Numbered from the stretch's first letter, positions 18,722-28,355 are shown. The stretch: 64,000 bases of DNA from Pseudomonas sp. HN11 (GCF_021390155.1 NZ_CP089985.1:3483001-3547000), one strand, 5' to 3'. The notes: generated by a model from the sequence alone, not told the origin. Program-made: numbers and translations.

Positions 18722-20227
18722 ATGAATATGCGCATCGTTGCCCGCCTGATTAACTTGCCTGAAAACCGGGGCGTTCGTGTCGAGACGGCGGCGCATCCCT
18801 TGTTGCTGGTTCGCACTGGCGACCAAGTGCGGGCCTTCCAGGCAGACTGCCCGCACGCGGGCGCGCCGCTGGAAGAAGGCGTCATCTGCCAAGGCCGCAT
18901 CGTGTGCCCCTGGCACAAAGCGGCGTTCGCCGTGGACAGCGGCGCCGTGTGCGAACCGCCGGCACTGGCCGGGCTCACGCAATACCCGGTGCAGGTTCAC
19001 GATGGCGTGGTGAGTGTCGGCGACGCACCTCTCACTGCCACGTTCACACCGCCCCGTGAAGACTCGCGCTGTTTTGTGGTGATCGGCGCCGGTGCCGCCG
19101 GTGCCGCCGCCGTGGCTGCCCTGAAACGCCACGGGTTTGCCGGACGCTTGCTGTGGGTTGACCGAGAACAGCAGCCTGCCTACGACCGCACTGCCTTGAG
19201 CAAATTCGTGATTGCCGGCGAAATGGCGGCCAACGACACCCCGGCTCTGCTGGACTTGACGGTGAACGTTCATGGCGAAGTGCAGCGCCTGGATGCCATC
19301 GCCAAGCGCATCGAATTGACTGACGGCCGGCAGTTCAACTACGACGCCGCTCTGGTCGCCACCGGGGGCAACGCCAAGCCACTGGACATACCCGGCACCG
19401 CGCTGAACAACGTATTCGTGCTGCGCAGCCGCGAAGACGCCGCACGCATCAGCGCGGCCGCAGCATCGGCCACCTGCGCGGTGATCATCGGTGACAGCTT
19501 CATCGGCCTGGAGGCGGCTTCGGCCCTGCGTCAACGCGGCCTGGTGGTGCAAGTGGTCAGCCGTCACGCGATCCCACTGGCGGCGCCATTGGGCAAGCGC
19601 ATCGGTGCCGCCCTGCGCCAATTGCACGAGGACAACGGCGTGATTTTCCACAGCAACACCGAACCCGAGCGCCTGGACGGGTATGGCGCCGTGAGTACCG
19701 TGCTGCTTAAAAACGGCAATCGCCTGGCAGCCGACCTGGTGCTGATGGGCGTCGGCGTAACACCCGCCACTGACTTTATCGACGGCGTCGCCAGAGCCGA
19801 AGACCATTCGCTGCGAGTCGACGATAGCCTGCTGGCTGCACCCGGACTATGGGCCGCCGGCGACAACGCAACCTTTCCCTGGCAACGCCAGCCCATGCGC
19901 ATCGAACACTGGCGCCTGGCCCAGCAACTCGGCGTGCTGGCAGCACGCAATATGCTTGGTGAAGCCCTGCCGTATGCCAATGTGCCGTTCTTCTGGACCT
20001 ACCATTTCGGCAAAACCTTCGAAGTGCTCGGGCACCCACAGCACTGGAACCGGCTGCATGTGGAGGGCGACCTGCAACAGCATGACTTCATCGCCCTGCT
20101 CTGCCATGACGATCAGGTTGAAGCGGTGATCGCCTGCGAGCACCAACAAGCAATGGCGCGTCTGTCACAACGTATGCAGCAACCGCTGGGCAAGGCAGAA
20201 GCCCTTGAACTGATTCGCCGCCGTTAA
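18722..20227 (+). CDS. Rieske / AIF-type FAD-dependent oxidoreductase
   Basis: 501-aa fusion resembling eukaryotic AIFM3 and bacterial ferredoxin reductases. The N-terminal Rieske domain (about 5-100) has the cluster ligands C43, H45 (CPHAG) and C62, H65 (CPWH). The FAD/NAD(P)-binding pyridine-nucleotide-disulfide oxidoreductase domain follows (about 118-400), with VIGAGAAGAAA and GDNAT, then a C-terminal reductase domain. It probably passes electrons from NAD(P)H to an acceptor through the cluster; the acceptor is unknown. The 3' end overlaps xthA by 4 bp (convergent). Confidence 0.88.
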   Translation: MNMRIVARLINLPENRGVRVETAAHPLLLVRTGDQVRAFQADCPHAGAPLEEGVICQGRIVCPWHKAAFAVDSGAVCEPPALAGLTQYPVQVHDGVVSVGDAPLTATFTPPREDSRCFVVIGAGAAGAAAVAALKRHGFAGRLLWVDREQQPAYDRTALSKFVIAGEMAANDTPALLDLTVNVHGEVQRLDAIAKRIELTDGRQFNYDAALVATGGNAKPLDIPGTALNNVFVLRSREDAARISAAAASATCAVIIGDSFIGLEAASALRQRGLVVQVVSRHAIPLAAPLGKRIGAALRQLHEDNGVIFHSNTEPERLDGYGAVSTVLLKNGNRLAADLVLMGVGVTPATDFIDGVARAEDHSLRVDDSLLAAPGLWAAGDNATFPWQRQPMRIEHWRLAQQLGVLAARNMLGEALPYANVPFFWTYHFGKTFEVLGHPQHWNRLHVEGDLQQHDFIALLCHDDQVEAVIACEHQQAMARLSQRMQQPLGKAEALELIRRR

Positions 20228-21018
20228 CGCTTTTTTCGCGTCCCCAGTTGAATCCACGTCGGCGCATGGTCGCTGGCGTGGGGTTCATTGCGCACCCAGG
20301 CATCCACGCCCGCATCCTTCAGATAAGGCGCGAGCGTCGGGTTGAGCAAAAGGTGGTCGATACGCAGGCCGGAGTTTTTCTGCCAGTGCTGGCGGAAGTA
20401 ATCCCAGAAGGTATAGACACGCTCATCGGGATACAGATGGCGCACGGAATCGGTCCAGCCCTGGTCCAGCAGACGCTGGTAAGCCTCGCGGCTTTGCGGT
20501 TGCAGCAAGGCGTCCTTGAGCCAGGAGCGGGGGTTGTAGATATCCAGGTCAGTGGGCACCACATTGAAGTCCCCAGCCAGCAGCACAGGATGTTCGCTGG
20601 CGTGCAGCGCCTTCGCATAGGCGATCAGCCGCTCGAACCAAGCCAGTTTGTAGTCGAACTTCGGCCCGGGCTGTGGGTTGCCGTTGGGCAAATACAAGCA
20701 GCCGATCAAAACGCCATGCACGGCGGCTTCGATATAGCGGCTTTGCGTGTCGCCGTCATCGCCGGGCAAGCCACGGCGGCTTTCCAGCGGCTGGGCGTCA
20801 CGCGCCAAAATCGCCACCCCGTTCCAGGACGCTTGCCCCAGGCAGATCGCGCCATAGCCGGCAGCTTCGAAGTCAGCATAGGGGAACAGACTTTCCGGGG
20901 CCTTGAGTTCCTGCAGGCACACTACGTCTGGCTGGTCCCGCGCCAGCCATTGCAGCAGGTTCGGCAGTCGAGCACGAATGCCGTTGATATTGAAGGTGGC
21001 GATTTTCAGCGCTTTCAT
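20224..21018 (-). CDS. xthA: Exodeoxyribonuclease III
   Basis: 264-aa AP endonuclease / 3'-5' exonuclease of base-excision repair. Family motifs are present in order: KIATFNINGIRAR, LQELKAPE, GDFNVVP and ASDHAPTW with the catalytic His. Start ATG 21018 has AGGA 8 nt upstream; the longer frame adds only unrelated residues. A strong REP-type hairpin lies upstream. Confidence 0.94.
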   Translation of the reverse strand: MKALKIATFNINGIRARLPNLLQWLARDQPDVVCLQELKAPESLFPYADFEAAGYGAICLGQASWNGVAILARDAQPLESRRGLPGDDGDTQSRYIEAAVHGVLIGCLYLPNGNPQPGPKFDYKLAWFERLIAYAKALHASEHPVLLAGDFNVVPTDLDIYNPRSWLKDALLQPQSREAYQRLLDQGWTDSVRHLYPDERVYTFWDYFRQHWQKNSGLRIDHLLLNPTLAPYLKDAGVDAWVRNEPHASDHAPTWIQLGTRKKR

Positions 21019-21090
21019 GGGTGGGGTCCTGCCAGGGTTCCTGGGGTAGAGCCCAGGAGCGGCACGGATGTTCAATCCAACCTACATACA

Positions 21091-21126
21091 ACTGTGGGAG
21101 CGGGCTTGCCCGCTCCCACAGTTTTT
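21091..21126. repeat. REP palindrome, also a terminator for leftward ggt transcripts or rightward readthrough
   Basis: 14-bp perfect stem ACTGTGGGAGCGGG (21091-21104) / CCCGCTCCCACAGT (21109-21122) with CTTG loop, followed on the plus strand by five T. This is the common fluorescens-group REP sequence. It sits between xthA and ggt. Confidence 0.9.
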
Positions 21127-21139
21127 ATCGCGTCAGGCC

Positions 21140-22864
21140 TCAGTAACCCAGCGACAGCCCCGTGTTACGCCGCGGGTCATTCGCGCCGTAGAAACGGTTG
21201 TTACCCACCGGTTTACCACCCAAGGACGGCGCCCCCACCAAAATCGCCGCCAAGTGGTTGGCATCCTGCGGACCGGCAAACTTGTGGCCCCAGCTTTCGA
21301 GAATCTTCTGGGTGTCCGGGCTCACCGCGAAGGTTTCAAGGTTGGTGGTTTCCGGCATCCATTGCTGGTGGAAACGCGGCGCGTCCACGGCTTCCTGGAT
21401 GTTCATCTTGTAGTCGATGACATTCAGGATGGTCAGCAAGGTCGCGGTAATGATGCGACTGCCGCCCGGCGTACCGACCACCATCACGGCCTTGCCGTCC
21501 TTGGTCACAATGGTCGGGCTCATCGACGACAGCGGCGCCTTGCCCGGTGCGATGGCGTTGGCTTCACCCTGGACCAGCCCGTACATGTTCGGCACGCCGA
21601 CCTTGACAGTGAAGTCGTCCATTTCATCGTTGAGGATCACGCCGGTTTTGCTTGCCATCACACCCGCACCGAACCAGTCGTTGAGGGTGTAGGTAACCGA
21701 CACTGCGTTGCCCCACTTGTCCACGATGGAATAGTGGGTGGTGTTGTTGCCTTCGTGGGGCGACACGCCCGGTTTGATCGCCTGCGAGTCACCGGCTTTT
21801 TGCGGTTCGATGGCGTCGCGCAGTTTCGTCGCGTAGTTTTTGTCCAGCAGGTGCTCGATCGGGTTCTTCACGAAGTCCGGGTCACCGAGGTAGCTGTTGC
21901 GGTCCACGTAGGCGTGGCGCATGGCTTCGATTTGATAGTGCAGGCCTTGGGCCGAGTGATAGCCGAGGTCGGCCATCGGGTAGCCTTCGAGGATGTTCAT
22001 GATCTGGCAGATCACCACGCCGCCCGAGCTGGGAGGCGGTGCCGAGACCACGTGGTAGCCACGGTAGTCGCACTCGATGGGCGCCAGTTCGCGGGTCTTG
22101 TATTTGTCGAGGTCAGCCTGGGTAATGATGCCCTTGCCGGCCTGGCTGGAATCCACCAAAGCCTTGGCGACCCAACCTTTATAGAAACCGTCGCTGCCCT
22201 TGGCCGAGATTTCCTTGAGGGTCTTGGCCAGGTCCTTCTGCACCAGCTTCTGGCCGACCTGCATCGGCTGGCCGTTGTGCAGGAAGATCCCGCGCATGTC
22301 CTTGTCTTTTTCGAACTCACCGGTAGCGGTGTGCAGCAGGTCGATATCCCCTTGCTCCAGGGCAAAGCCGTTTTCCGCCAGTTTGATGGCCGGAGCAATG
22401 ACCTGGGCGCGCTTGAGGGTGCCGTATTTACTCAGAGCCAGCTCCATGCCCGACACGGTGCCGGGTACGCCGACGGCCAGGTGTCCCTTGGCGCTGAGGC
22501 CCTCGATGACGTTGCCGTCCTTGTCCAGGTACATATTGGCGGTGGCCGCCAGCGGGGCTTTTTCGCGGAAGTCGAGGAAGGTCTTGCGCCCGTCGGCCAG
22601 TTGCACGGTCATGAAACCGCCGCCGCCCAGGTTACCCGCCGCCGGGTACACCACGGCCAGCGCGTAGCCCACGGCCACGGCCGCATCGACCGCGTTGCCG
22701 CCGGCCTTGAGCACATCCACGCCCACATGAGTTGCCAAGTGCTGGGCCGTCACCACCATGCCGTTTTCACCGGCCACCGGGGCCTGTGAAGCGGCTTGCA
22801 CACCACTGACCGTCAACACCAGGGCGGCGGCTATCAAGGTACGGCTGAAGGGTTGGTATTTCAT
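21140..22864 (-). CDS. ggt: Gamma-glutamyltransferase (periplasmic)
   Basis: 574-aa N-terminal-nucleophile hydrolase that transfers or hydrolyses the gamma-glutamyl group of glutathione. Signal peptide at 1-24 (cleavage near VQAAS). The autoprocessing site is T375 in NNTTHYS, producing large and small subunits. GTPGGSRI and the C-terminal GANDPRRNTGLSLGY are conserved. It is divergent from the TetR-type gene nicS with a 160-bp gap, but NicS is expected to act on nicAB rather than ggt. Confidence 0.95.
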   Translation of the reverse strand: MKYQPFSRTLIAAALVLTVSGVQAASQAPVAGENGMVVTAQHLATHVGVDVLKAGGNAVDAAVAVGYALAVVYPAAGNLGGGGFMTVQLADGRKTFLDFREKAPLAATANMYLDKDGNVIEGLSAKGHLAVGVPGTVSGMELALSKYGTLKRAQVIAPAIKLAENGFALEQGDIDLLHTATGEFEKDKDMRGIFLHNGQPMQVGQKLVQKDLAKTLKEISAKGSDGFYKGWVAKALVDSSQAGKGIITQADLDKYKTRELAPIECDYRGYHVVSAPPPSSGGVVICQIMNILEGYPMADLGYHSAQGLHYQIEAMRHAYVDRNSYLGDPDFVKNPIEHLLDKNYATKLRDAIEPQKAGDSQAIKPGVSPHEGNNTTHYSIVDKWGNAVSVTYTLNDWFGAGVMASKTGVILNDEMDDFTVKVGVPNMYGLVQGEANAIAPGKAPLSSMSPTIVTKDGKAVMVVGTPGGSRIITATLLTILNVIDYKMNIQEAVDAPRFHQQWMPETTNLETFAVSPDTQKILESWGHKFAGPQDANHLAAILVGAPSLGGKPVGNNRFYGANDPRRNTGLSLGY

Positions 22865-23024
22865 CCATGGCTACTCTAGTTATTGAGACGCACCAAAATA
22901 GCCCGCCGCGAATTTAATCCCCAGCGCAATGGCGTTTTTATTACAGAACTTGTCGGTCATAGAACGGACGCGAAAAGGCCCATGCTATATTTCGCGCCCT
23001 GACTGTCGCGCAAGGCGCTCTGAT

Positions 23025-23672
23025 ATGGCGATCAAGAAAACCGGTATCCGCGCCCAACAGGCCGACCAGACCCGCGCGCGCATCCTTCAGGCAGCGGTCA
23101 AGGTGTTCACCCGCGACGGTTATTCCGGCGGGCGTGTCGATACCATTTCCAAAGAAGCCGACTCCAACGACCGCATGCTCTATTACTACTTCGGCAGCAA
23201 GGAACACCTGTTCGTCTGCGTGCTGGAGCACATCTACGAGCAATTCAACAAAGCCGAAAGCAAACTCAAGCTGAACCTCGATGTACCCGAGCAGGCACTG
23301 CGCGACCTGGTGGCATTCATCTGGCATTACTACGTCAAGCACCCGGAGTTCGTGGCGATCCTGAGCATCGAGAACCTGCACCAGGGCAAGCATGCGCAGC
23401 AGTCCAGCGAGATGCGCAGACTGTCGGGGGAAGCCGTCGGCGTACTGCGCCCGATCATCGAGGCGGGTCAGGCCCAAGGCGTGTTCCGTCAGGATGTGGA
23501 CCTCAAGCACGTGTACTTGATGATTGCCTCGCTGTGCTACTTCTATAACTCCAACCGCCATACCCTCAGCTCGTTCCTCGGTGAAGACCTGGCGAACAAG
23601 GGGCAGCAGCAGGATTGGCTGAGATTTATCAGTGACCTGGTGCTGCGCGGGGTATCGCCCGTACCCCTGTAG
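23025..23672 (+). CDS. nicS: TetR-family repressor, NicS
   Basis: 215-aa TetR regulator: N-terminal helix-turn-helix (about 12-60, RARILQAAVKVFTRDGYSGGRV...LYYYFGSKE) and a C-terminal ligand domain. It lies immediately beside nicB, tail to tail, the same place as NicS in P. putida, where NicS represses nicAB and responds to nicotinate and 6-hydroxynicotinate. The identification therefore rests on synteny plus family. Start ATG 23025; the frame opens earlier at 22929 but the extra residues are not TetR-like. Confidence 0.82.
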   Translation: MAIKKTGIRAQQADQTRARILQAAVKVFTRDGYSGGRVDTISKEADSNDRMLYYYFGSKEHLFVCVLEHIYEQFNKAESKLKLNLDVPEQALRDLVAFIWHYYVKHPEFVAILSIENLHQGKHAQQSSEMRRLSGEAVGVLRPIIEAGQAQGVFRQDVDLKHVYLMIASLCYFYNSNRHTLSSFLGEDLANKGQQQDWLRFISDLVLRGVSPVPL

Positions 23673-23675
23673 AAA

Positions 23676-23698
23676 CGCTCCCACAGTTTTTACCGCGC
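23676..23698. repeat. Half REP element
   Basis: CGCTCCCACAGTTTTTA at 23676-23692 is identical to the right arm and tail of the REP at 21111-21127, and the next bases (CCGCG against TCGCG) are also similar. The left arm is missing. The ggt-nicS segment is therefore bounded by direct copies of this sequence. Confidence 0.7.
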
Positions 23699-23702
23699 AG
23701 TG

Positions 23703-26700
23703 TCAGTGCGTACCAGGGTTGGCGCGCAGGTGGGCGACCTTCTGTTCCAAGCCCTTCCACTGCGGCGCATGCGGCGCAAATTTGCCGCGTAGGTACGCCG
23801 CCAAATCCGCCACCTGGCTATTCGACAAGCTGTCCTTGAACCCCGGCATGTACCCCAGCTCCTGGGTCGCCGGGTTGCTGATGCCTTGCAGAATCACCTT
23901 GATCAAATTATCCGGCCGATCGCTGTGCACGTTGGTATTGGTCGCCAGCGACGGGCTCACCCCAAACAGCTTCGGCCCCAGGCCATCCGCATGGCACGCC
24001 TTGCAGGAACCCTCGAACACACGTCGACCGTCAGGGTTCGGCACGCTGGCCGCCATCACCACCTGGGCCTCGGCCGCCGCATGACCGTTGAGCGACGCCA
24101 GGTACACCGCCATCGCGCGAATATCCGCCTTGGGCAGTTTCGACAATTCACTCACCACCGGCCCCATCGGCCCCGCTGCCACGCCATGGGCATCGGAATA
24201 GCCGGTGCTCAGGTAGGTGAACAGTTGGTCCTCGGTCCACGGCGTCGGCGCCTTGGACAAACCATTGAGGGCCGGTGCCTCCCAACCATCGACCACACCA
24301 CCGGCGAGGAAGGACTTACCACCCTTCTCCGCGCCCATCAGATTGCGCGGCGAATGGCAGGCGGCGCAGTGGCCCAGGCCGTTGACCAGATAATTGCCGC
24401 GATTCCATTGTTCGCTGCGCTCAGGCTGGGGCGAGATCTCACCGCGCCGCAGGTTCAGGGCATTCCAACCCGCCATCAACGGTCGGAGATTGAACGGAAA
24501 GTTCATCGCATTGGGCGTTGGCGCCTGACTCACTGGCGCCTGGGACATCAAATAGGCATATAACGCCTGCATGTCCGCATCGTTGATATTGCGAAACGCC
24601 GTGTAGGGAAACGCCGGATACAGATTGCGGCCGTCACGGCCAATACCGTCACGCATCGCCCGCTCAAACGCCGGATACGACCAACCGCCAATGCCTGTCT
24701 TTACATCCGGGGTGATATTGCTGCTATACAGCGTGCCGAACGGTGTCTGCATCGCCAGCCCGCCGGCATTGGTCGCGCCGCCAGGCGCCGTATGGCACAC
24801 CGCGCAATCGCCCACCGCCGCCAGCAAGCGCCCGCGCTCCAAGGTGGCCTTGGACCACGTGCCGACGCTGGGTGGCGCAATCGGTGCAATTTCAGGATGA
24901 AACGGCCAAGCCGTCGCCAGCAACGCGCCCAATGTGGCGAACAGCGCGCCGAACCACCATTTGCGGCGTTTCTCTGACGACTTGGCAGGTTCGCCCAAGG
25001 TGCCCGCATTCAATGCCGCCAATACCCGCTCCGGGGTGATCGGCAACTCGCGAAAGCGAATGCCAGTGGCGTCGTAGATCGCATTGGCAATCGCCGCCGC
25101 ACTGGGTACCGACGCCGACTCGCCCGCGCCCATGAGGGGCTGGTCCTGGCGCGGCATCATCATCACATCGATCTTTGGTACTTCGGGAAAGGTCAGTATC
25201 GGGTAACCGCCCCACTCCTTGCTCGCCACCGTCGACTCTTCAAACGTCACCCGCTCCTTCAAAACGCGGCTGGTGGACTGGATCACATTGCCGTGGATTT
25301 GATGCTGCACTCCGGCCGGGTTGATCATCATCCCCGAGTCATGACCGATCACCACGCGGGTCACCGACACATCGCCGGTCTGCTTGTCGATGGCCACATC
25401 CGCCACCCAGGCCGCCCAGGCCGCGCCGAAACCGGGGAACTTGCTGTGGATGTAACGCGCGTAGGCAAAACCACGGCCACGCAGCAGATGGTCCTCATTG
25501 GGGGTTTGCATCGGCGCGGTCCGCGGCGCCCAGTTGGCGCGCTCGGCGGTGGACTTCACCAGGTCGATGGCGCGCTCGTCCTTGAGGTAGCGCAGGCGGT
25601 ATTCCACCGGGTCGACGCCGGCGGCGAATGCCAGTTCGTCGATATAGGACTCGTGGGCAAAGGTGTTGGGCAAGGCCGACACGCCGCGCATCCACGAGGC
25701 ACGCACGATGGGCGCCATGTCATTGATGGTCACACGCATATTGTCGATGTCGTAGGGCGGGATCGAGGTGCGGTCGCCCATCTCGAACATGGCCGCCACC
25801 GGCTCCGCACGTCCAGTCAGCAGCAAAGCCAGAGTCGGTGCGCCGTTGGACGGATAGCTGGTTTCGAAATCGTAGGCGGCAATGCTGCCGTCGGCGTTGA
25901 GGCCACCGTCGACATCCATCAGCTGTGCAGTGCCCTTGGGCTCCCACAGATGTTCCTGTTCGCGGGTCAATTGCACGCGCACCGGCTTGCCGACGGCGCG
26001 GGACAGCAGCAAGGCATCGGCGCAGACGTCATCCGCGCAATTGCGCCCATAACAACCGGCTGCCTCCATGCGGATCACATCGATCAGCGCTTCGTCGCAC
26101 TCCAGCAACCACGCCAGGTCGGCTCTTAGCAGGTGCGGGTTCTGGCTGCCCGACCACACCCGGCTGCCGGCCGGAGAGTAATCCGCCACGCCGCAGGAGG
26201 GGCCGATCGAACCGTGCATCTGGTACGGCCAGAGGTAAGTGCGCGGCATGCGTTGGCTGGCGCTTGCCAGGGCTTCGTCGACATTGCCCTGATCAAGCAC
26301 GGTGCGGCGTACGCGGGGATTATCGCGGATGGCCTGCTCGACATCACTCATGTCCGGCAAAGCGTTGTTCCAGGGTTTCCAGTGCACCTGCAATTCGTTG
26401 GCAGCCTTGGCCGCCTGTTCTTCCCGCAGCGCCACCACGCCGACAAAATCGCGGATCACCACCACCGCGACGATGCCGGGGATATGGGCGATGGACGATT
26501 CATCCACGCTCAGCAGGCTATTGCCGACGAAGTCCCCGCAATCAAGACCGGCATACGGCGGTCGAATCACCCGGCCATGCAGCATGCCCGGCACGCGCAT
26601 GTCGTGCACATAAGTCAGCTCGCCAGTGGCTTTACCGGGGATGTCCACGCGTGCGGCGCCCTTGCCCACCAGTCGATAATCTTCGATGGGTTTCAGCGGT

Positions 26701-27230
26701 GCTTCACCGCTGATGCGCAGTTGGTCGTGCTGGCCGCTCACCAGTTCAGCATACGTAGTGGTGCGCCCGTCTGCCGCGAGGATGACGCCGGCGTCGACCT
26801 TGAGACTGGCGGTGCTTACACCCCAGCGCCCCGCCGCTCGGTTCAGCAAAAAGCGCCGTGCTTCGGCTGCCGCATTACGCAGGGGCACCGCGGATATCTG
26901 CAATGTCGCACTGGCGATGGTCGCCCCTTGGTTAGGCACACGCTCGGTATCGCCGAGCACCATCTTCACCTGCTCCATCGTCAGGTCGAGTTCCTCGGCG
27001 ACGATCTGCGCCAGCGAGGTGCGAATGCCGGTGCCCAGGTCCACATGACCATTGAACGCATACACCAAACCATCATCGTTCACCGCAATAAACAGCCCCA
27101 GCTCCTTGGGCTTCACCGTAGGTGTATCGCCCTTGGCCACCGGCCCAGAAGGCGGCATTACATCATCGACAATCAACAAAACGCCGGCCTTGGCCAGCCA
27201 TTGGTCACGAGAAAGGGGGGTGTGGGTCAT
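23703..27230 (-). CDS. nicB: Nicotinate dehydrogenase subunit B (molybdopterin / cytochrome c)
   Basis: 1175-aa large subunit of the two-component nicotinate hydroxylase that makes 6-hydroxynicotinate. The first about 730 residues are an aldehyde-oxidase/xanthine-dehydrogenase-type molybdopterin domain. A membrane helix (about 757-778) is followed by a cytochrome module with three CXXCH haem sites: CAVCH (809-813), CAACH (about 955-959) and CKACH (about 1075-1079). Electrons pass to the respiratory chain instead of NAD. ATG 27230 overlaps the nicA stop (ATGA). P. putida NicB is 1187 aa, so this is complete. Confidence 0.95.
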   Translation of the reverse strand: MTHTPLSRDQWLAKAGVLLIVDDVMPPSGPVAKGDTPTVKPKELGLFIAVNDDGLVYAFNGHVDLGTGIRTSLAQIVAEELDLTMEQVKMVLGDTERVPNQGATIASATLQISAVPLRNAAAEARRFLLNRAAGRWGVSTASLKVDAGVILAADGRTTTYAELVSGQHDQLRISGEAPLKPIEDYRLVGKGAARVDIPGKATGELTYVHDMRVPGMLHGRVIRPPYAGLDCGDFVGNSLLSVDESSIAHIPGIVAVVVIRDFVGVVALREEQAAKAANELQVHWKPWNNALPDMSDVEQAIRDNPRVRRTVLDQGNVDEALASASQRMPRTYLWPYQMHGSIGPSCGVADYSPAGSRVWSGSQNPHLLRADLAWLLECDEALIDVIRMEAAGCYGRNCADDVCADALLLSRAVGKPVRVQLTREQEHLWEPKGTAQLMDVDGGLNADGSIAAYDFETSYPSNGAPTLALLLTGRAEPVAAMFEMGDRTSIPPYDIDNMRVTINDMAPIVRASWMRGVSALPNTFAHESYIDELAFAAGVDPVEYRLRYLKDERAIDLVKSTAERANWAPRTAPMQTPNEDHLLRGRGFAYARYIHSKFPGFGAAWAAWVADVAIDKQTGDVSVTRVVIGHDSGMMINPAGVQHQIHGNVIQSTSRVLKERVTFEESTVASKEWGGYPILTFPEVPKIDVMMMPRQDQPLMGAGESASVPSAAAIANAIYDATGIRFRELPITPERVLAALNAGTLGEPAKSSEKRRKWWFGALFATLGALLATAWPFHPEIAPIAPPSVGTWSKATLERGRLLAAVGDCAVCHTAPGGATNAGGLAMQTPFGTLYSSNITPDVKTGIGGWSYPAFERAMRDGIGRDGRNLYPAFPYTAFRNINDADMQALYAYLMSQAPVSQAPTPNAMNFPFNLRPLMAGWNALNLRRGEISPQPERSEQWNRGNYLVNGLGHCAACHSPRNLMGAEKGGKSFLAGGVVDGWEAPALNGLSKAPTPWTEDQLFTYLSTGYSDAHGVAAGPMGPVVSELSKLPKADIRAMAVYLASLNGHAAAEAQVVMAASVPNPDGRRVFEGSCKACHADGLGPKLFGVSPSLATNTNVHSDRPDNLIKVILQGISNPATQELGYMPGFKDSLSNSQVADLAAYLRGKFAPHAPQWKGLEQKVAHLRANPGTH

Positions 27231-27718
27231 GGTCGTCCATCCATAGTCATCAGGCGGGCCGCACGCAGCACGGCGCGCAGGATTTCGACATGGGTGCCGC
27301 AACGACAGAGGTTGCCCGACAGCTCGTTGCGCACCTCGGTTTCGCTGGGGTTGGGATTACGGTCAAGCAAGGCCTTGGTGGTCATGATCATGCCGTTGAG
27401 GCAGTAACCACATTGCGCGGCCTGCTCATCTATAAAGGCTTGTTGCACCGGGTGCGGCGTCTGGCGCGAGCCCAGGCCTTCGAGGGTGACAATTTCGCGG
27501 CCTACGGCACCCGACAGCGGAAACACGCAGGACCGCGCGGCCATTCCATCGATAATCACGGTGCAGGCACCGCACTCCCCAAGGCCGCAGCCGTATTTGG
27601 GGCCGTTGAGTTGCAGGTCATTGCGCAGCACCAGCAACAGCGGCGTGTCCGCCATGGCGCTGACGTCGCTTTTTTGCCCATTGACCTCAAGCGTTACCGT
27701 GATGTGCTGGCTGATCAT
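27227..27718 (-). CDS. nicA: Nicotinate dehydrogenase subunit A (2Fe-2S)
   Basis: 163-aa small subunit with two [2Fe-2S] clusters: plant-ferredoxin type (CGLGECGACTV plus a distal Cys) and the alpha-helical type (CGYCLNG...CRCG). It feeds electrons from the molybdenum site of NicB to the haems. First gene of nicAB, coupled to nicB by an ATGA overlap. Its 142-bp upstream region contains two TGAAGT-N4-ACTTCA palindromes that are good candidates for NicS sites. Confidence 0.95.
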   Translation of the reverse strand: MISQHITVTLEVNGQKSDVSAMADTPLLLVLRNDLQLNGPKYGCGLGECGACTVIIDGMAARSCVFPLSGAVGREIVTLEGLGSRQTPHPVQQAFIDEQAAQCGYCLNGMIMTTKALLDRNPNPSETEVRNELSGNLCRCGTHVEILRAVLRAARLMTMDGRP

Positions 27719-27736
27719 TCGCTTCGCCCGTAACAG

Positions 27737-27760
27737 TTGGTGAAGTAATCACTTCATCAA
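27737..27760. promoter_or_regulatory. Candidate NicS operator 1 (nicA promoter)
   Basis: Palindrome TGAAGT-AATC-ACTTCA (core 27741-27756), extended by TTG at the left and CAA at the right. It lies 19-42 bp upstream of the nicA start codon. Symmetry and size suit a TetR dimer. Confidence 0.55.
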
Positions 27761-27810
27761 GCAGTCAAAAAAAAGCGTCGCGGACCTGGGGTCTCACGAC
27801 ACACTTGACG

Positions 27811-27830
27811 GATGAAGTGGCTACTACATG
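27811..27830. promoter_or_regulatory. Candidate NicS operator 2 (nicA promoter)
   Basis: TGAAGT-GGCT-ACTACA (core 27813-27828) repeats operator 1 with one mismatch, centred 72 bp upstream of it, about seven helical turns. Confidence 0.45.
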
Positions 27831-27860
27831 AACTCAGAGCAAGATCGATGCCAGCCGGGA

Positions 27861-28331
27861 TTATTCCTGCGGGTCGTCGATCATCTTGCGCAACAGGAAC
27901 AGCACCGCAACCCGTTCGGCCGGGTTGAGGTTGCTCATGGTCAATTCGCTGATCTGAGCGGCACGCGGCGCGGTCTGGGCAACCAGTTCGGCGCCTGCCG
28001 GGGACAGGTCGACCACCACTTTGCGTTTATCCTGCGGGTCCGGTTCCAGGCTGATCAGTTCCTTGGCCCTGAGCCGCTCGACGATGCCGCGAATGGTCGC
28101 CTGGTCCACAGCGGTGGCCTTGACCAGTTCCGTCAGGGAACTTGCACCGTGATCGCGCAAGGCGCACAGGGTGACGAACTGCACGGCGGTGAGCTGGGAG
28201 TCGCCGACATTCTGCTGAAAGATCGCCAGGTGGCGCTGGTAGGCCTTGCGCAGCAGGTGGCCGACTTGTTCAGAAAAGACGTAGGAATCTGGCACGGCGC
28301 AGCTCGGTGGGTGGTTGAGGTGGGGAGGCAT
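27861..28331 (-). CDS. nicR: MarR-family repressor NicR
   Basis: 156-aa MarR regulator with a winged helix around residues 60-115 (SSLTELVKATAVDQATIRGIVERL, then DPQDKRKVVVDLS). In P. putida NicR represses the nicC and nicX promoters and is released by 6-hydroxynicotinate. It sits directly downstream of nicX, 24 bp apart, in the same order as in P. putida. ATG 28331 has GGAG upstream; the longer frame start at 28349 is less likely. Confidence 0.9.
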   Translation of the reverse strand: MPPHLNHPPSCAVPDSYVFSEQVGHLLRKAYQRHLAIFQQNVGDSQLTAVQFVTLCALRDHGASSLTELVKATAVDQATIRGIVERLRAKELISLEPDPQDKRKVVVDLSPAGAELVAQTAPRAAQISELTMSNLNPAERVAVLFLLRKMIDDPQE

Positions 28332-28355
28332 GATACTCCATCCCCACACCGATGA

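Noticed and set aside
21068..22789. 573-codon ORF opposite ggt
   Set aside because: ggt has signal peptide and catalytic Thr; the opposite frame has no recognisable fold.
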